Shown: positions 30,835 through 32,838 of the stretch, one piece after another
Layout of the letters: every line of letters starts with the position of its first letter
How positions within the stretch are numbered: position 1 is the first letter of the stretch
Source of the DNA: Stentor coeruleus
Lineage: Eukaryota > Ciliophora > Heterotrichea > Heterotrichida > Stentoridae
Assembly (NCBI GenBank): GCA_001970955.1
Contig: MPUH01000830.1
Coordinates: 1-32,838 of the forward strand
Length of the DNA: 32,838 nucleotides
Reading direction: 5' to 3'
Position numbers and translations under genes: made by a program
The notes under the pieces: generated by a model
The model's input: only the letters and a program-made list of their open reading frames with translations
The model's database searches: none
Told to the model about the DNA's origin: nothing

Positions 30835-31164
30835 TTAGTTATATTTTGTATTCCGAAGAATAAGTTTATTGGTATTTGATCCAATGTACCATCTATTGGC
30901 ACTATTATGGAACCTACAAAACACTGGGGTTGAAGTATTTCTCATCCAGCCTATAGTCATGTAATCTGGGCTGTATGTCCCTGGGCCAACTTTTGTCCCG
31001 ATTCTCTTAGATTCGTTGTGGTATTGGGAAAACCTTTGGGCTCGGGAAAAATTAGGCTTTTTATCTTTGACTAAAGCTAGTTTATTCCCATTATAGGTTA
31101 TGTTTGGGGTGTAGAACTTGTATGAATATTCTGGGGATTTATAAAAGCCATAGTTTGACTTCAT
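30835..31164 (-). CDS. small SHIPPO/STPGR-like protein
   Basis: 109 residues from ATG 31164 to TAA. It contains VGPGTYSPDY at about 59-68, the signature of sperm-tail PG-rich (SHIPPO/STPGR) repeats, preceded by basic and aromatic segments such as KKPNFSRAQRF that also fit this family. STPGR proteins bind microtubules and several are microtubule inner proteins of ciliary doublets. One clear repeat and the small size suggest an axonemal or cortical microtubule accessory, which is inference. It is convergent with the TWD40-2 gene with only 24 bases between stop codons, so their 3' UTRs probably overlap. Confidence 0.68.
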   Translation of the reverse strand: MKSNYGFYKSPEYSYKFYTPNITYNGNKLALVKDKKPNFSRAQRFSQYHNESKRIGTKVGPGTYSPDYMTIGWMRNTSTPVFCRFHNSANRWYIGSNTNKLILRNTKYN

Positions 31165-31354
31165 GGATTATATGCGAAATTTAATGTTTGGTATAATAAT
31201 TAATGATGATATAGCCAAAGGATGATTTTAATGATCCTTACGAGAAGATCTGATTATATGAATGTGATGACAAAAGACCCTGATCTCTGATCGAAATACT
31301 TGATGCTGAATTTATCATTTGTTTATTATAAAGTTTAAAGTGGGTGATAATTAA
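31165..31354. other. spacer with GATC-rich inverted segments
   Basis: Holds several GATC-containing short inverted repeats (for example near 31234-31251 and 31281-31292) and the promoter side of the STPGR-like gene. A TTATAAAG at 31325-31332 lies about 25-30 bases before the structured RNA candidate. Confidence 0.45.
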
Positions 31355-31465
31355 GGTGGCATGGTTTAAACCTTGTCCGATCGAGGTTTGTTTGTCCTAC
31401 GATCTCTTTCTTTGGGCAGATTCGGTATGTTAAACCACTTGTTGTCGCTGGTTATGTGACTTTTT
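31355..31465 (+). ncRNA. candidate structured small RNA with Pol III-like terminator
   Basis: Nested helices can be read directly. TGGTTTAA (31362-31369) pairs with TTAAACCA (31430-31437), ACC (31370-31372) with GGT (31424-31426), TGTCC (31374-31378) with GGGCA (31414-31418), and GATCGAGG (31379-31386) with CCTaCGATC (31396-31404), with one bulged A and a 9-base loop. A second hairpin, GTCGC with GTGAC around a 7-base loop (about 31444-31460), runs straight into TTTTT at 31461-31465. A TATA-like TTATAAAG sits about 25-30 bases upstream. The layout suits an RNA of about 105-110 bases made by RNA polymerase III from an external promoter. The one G-U pair of the TGTCC helix becomes A-C on the other strand, favouring plus. 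No U1-U6, SRP, RNase P, tRNA or telomerase RNA signature was recognised. Confidence 0.5.
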
Positions 31466-31584
31466 ACTTGGCTGAGAAGATCTAATCCATACTATATAAA
31501 TCTAACCTAGTATTACTATTAAATAAAATCTATTCTTATCACACTCTCAACCTTAAAAACATACAATAAAATTCATTACTTTTA

Positions 31585-32637
31585 TTAAAAAAGTGGGATA
31601 TCTTTTGTGTCAAAAGATGAAACCGACCAATGTATTGAACTCGGCCTCGACCTAATATTTGTGTTCTTAGACCCTTCAATAAAAGAATCTGTAATAACCT
31701 TCTCAGGTAATGGGTCATCATAATTATAAACATTTTTCTTAAACTCAAAAGTTGTATCATCGACTGTTTTTTTCTCAATCATAATCCCACTTTTCTGTAA
31801 ATTTTCAACCAAATAATCATAAACAGGTTTACTTTTAGATAAAAACAAAGCTTCTTCATACATAAATTTAACATCAATTTTTACCTCTTCAATTAAGAAC
31901 TTAATAACTTGAATATACCTTGTGTGTGGGTTTTTATTCATCCCAGCTATTGTTACTATAATCGCATTTTCATTATAATTGTTTATAATATGGAAATTAG
32001 CCTGACATTCACTATATAAATATTGTATCAAACCTAAATGCCCACGTCTACAAGCTATAAGCGCACAATTTTCCCCAGTACCTTCTTCTAAAGACTCTAT
32101 ATCATATTCTTTAGGTATACATTCTGAGCCTTTAAAATACTTATAAAGATAACTAACAATATCTTCACGGCCTCTTTTGCAAGCTTGATGTATAGGTAAA
32201 GATCCTGATTTCATAGAATAGCTAGTTGACATTAGAATACTATAACTCTGTGGGGAATTATTGTTTAGATTATTATGCTCAGTAAGGGTTATTGGAAGAT
32301 AAAGTTTTAAGATTTCAATATAACCTTTATAGCAGATGTGTTCCATAGTGTTGAATTGTGTGATACTAAAACATTTTTCCATTTCATGAGTACTACAGCC
32401 ACATTCAAGCATAAATTTAAACATGTCGTGATAACCGAATATCAGACTGAGACCCATTGGATTTGTGATGACTTTACTATACTTTGTTTTGAGGTTGTCG
32501 AAACCTTTAATCCCAATCGTCATTTTAGCAAAGTTTACTATAGAAGACACTCGATGAAAAGCTCCTGATTGTATAGCTTCAAAGATACGGTCCTGGATGC
32601 CGAATTCAGTCATTTTTTCTTTGTGGCAATTACCCAT
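31585..32637 (-). CDS. ankyrin-repeat protein with N-terminal acylation signal
   Basis: 350 residues from ATG 32637; the longer open frame begins at a TTG and is not preferred. The start MGNCHKEK carries G2 and C4, a typical myristoylation plus palmitoylation site. Divergent ankyrin repeats run from about 60 to 270. Clear ones are LPIHQACKRGREDIVSYLYK and CALIACRRGHLGLIQYLY, with weaker copies before and after. The C-terminal 60 residues are polar and probably disordered. There is no enzyme domain. A membrane-tethered protein-binding scaffold is the modest inference. The promoter side, after 32637, is rich in G on the plus strand as at other minus-strand genes here. Confidence 0.82.
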   Translation of the reverse strand: MGNCHKEKMTEFGIQDRIFEAIQSGAFHRVSSIVNFAKMTIGIKGFDNLKTKYSKVITNPMGLSLIFGYHDMFKFMLECGCSTHEMEKCFSITQFNTMEHICYKGYIEILKLYLPITLTEHNNLNNNSPQSYSILMSTSYSMKSGSLPIHQACKRGREDIVSYLYKYFKGSECIPKEYDIESLEEGTGENCALIACRRGHLGLIQYLYSECQANFHIINNYNENAIIVTIAGMNKNPHTRYIQVIKFLIEEVKIDVKFMYEEALFLSKSKPVYDYLVENLQKSGIMIEKKTVDDTTFEFKKNVYNYDDPLPEKVITDSFIEGSKNTNIRSRPSSIHWSVSSFDTKDIPLF

Positions 32638-32838
32638 TATAAGCAAAAACTAACATTTTGTCAGTAATGACGAAAAATTATAATCGATTGAGTTAGTTTT
32701 GAGTAAATGATAGGATTTTTATGATTTAGGGGTTGCTTTATAGAATATTTTAAAGGGTTTTGTGTTTGAGGACTTTTGATTGTGGGTGTTGAAAAATAGG
32801 TAATTATGCTTTTAGGATTTGTTTGCAAATGCTGTGGG

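Noticed and set aside
31264..31309. Box C (GTGATGA) and CTGA boxes suggesting a C/D snoRNA
   Set aside because: The boxes are too close together, the second C-type box runs into the last CTGA, and the flanks do not form a convincing terminal stem. The motifs are short and expected by chance.
32338..32568. 76-residue plus-strand frame opposite the ankyrin gene
   Set aside because: Shadow of conserved ankyrin repeats with no independent support.

Overview
The window looks like a piece of the somatic (macronuclear) genome of a heterotrich ciliate, most likely Stentor or a close relative. Three things point there. It is AT-rich and gene-dense. Its genes use the standard code: TAA, TAG and one TGA act as stops, and Trp is TGG throughout. 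Five places where a protein is interrupted are repaired exactly by removing a 15-base GT...TAG intron, a size known from heterotrichs. Blepharisma, which also has 15-16 base introns, reads UGA as Trp, so it fits less well. The species call is inference.

Layout, left to right: a 1,373-residue multi-membrane TmcB-like protein on the minus strand (898-5034, one intron); a long spacer holding a decayed copy of a p24 cargo-receptor gene (5930-6330), then the intact p24 gene on plus (about 6872-7438); a minus-strand coiled-coil protein (7710-8357); a plus-strand protein of unknown function (8877-9479); a CUE/coiled-coil protein (10597-11088); the 1,654-residue axonemal protein CFAP44 (11319-16283); an FCP1/SCP-type HAD phosphatase (16639-18018); a CDPK-like kinase with a DFN motif (19019-20503); a MORN/IQ protein on minus (20624-21841, one intron), divergent from a kinesin-2 motor on plus (21942-24248); a p62/NBR1-like PB1-ZZ-UBA protein on plus (25220-26354); a double-FHA protein on minus (26663-27541, two introns), divergent from a TSET/TPLATE-complex TWD40-2 subunit on plus (28237-30810, one intron); a small SHIPPO/STPGR-like protein on minus (30835-31164); a compact structured RNA candidate (31355-31465); and an ankyrin-repeat protein on minus (31585-32637).

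Five single N characters (6857, 18327, 23668, 25770, 26057) each sit between two nearly identical copies of the same sequence. They are best read as unmerged contig overlaps, so the apparent internal repeats in p24, the kinesin and the p62-like protein, and the break in the p62-like gene, are assembly artefacts.

There is no operon logic. Several genes are ciliary (CFAP44, kinesin-2, probably the STPGR and MORN proteins), others serve membrane traffic and turnover (p24, TSET subunit, p62-like) or signalling (CDPK, FHA, phosphatase). The observations most worth following are the structured RNA candidate, the TSET subunit, the decayed p24 copy, and a sharp G/C strand asymmetry of the spacers that follows transcription direction.
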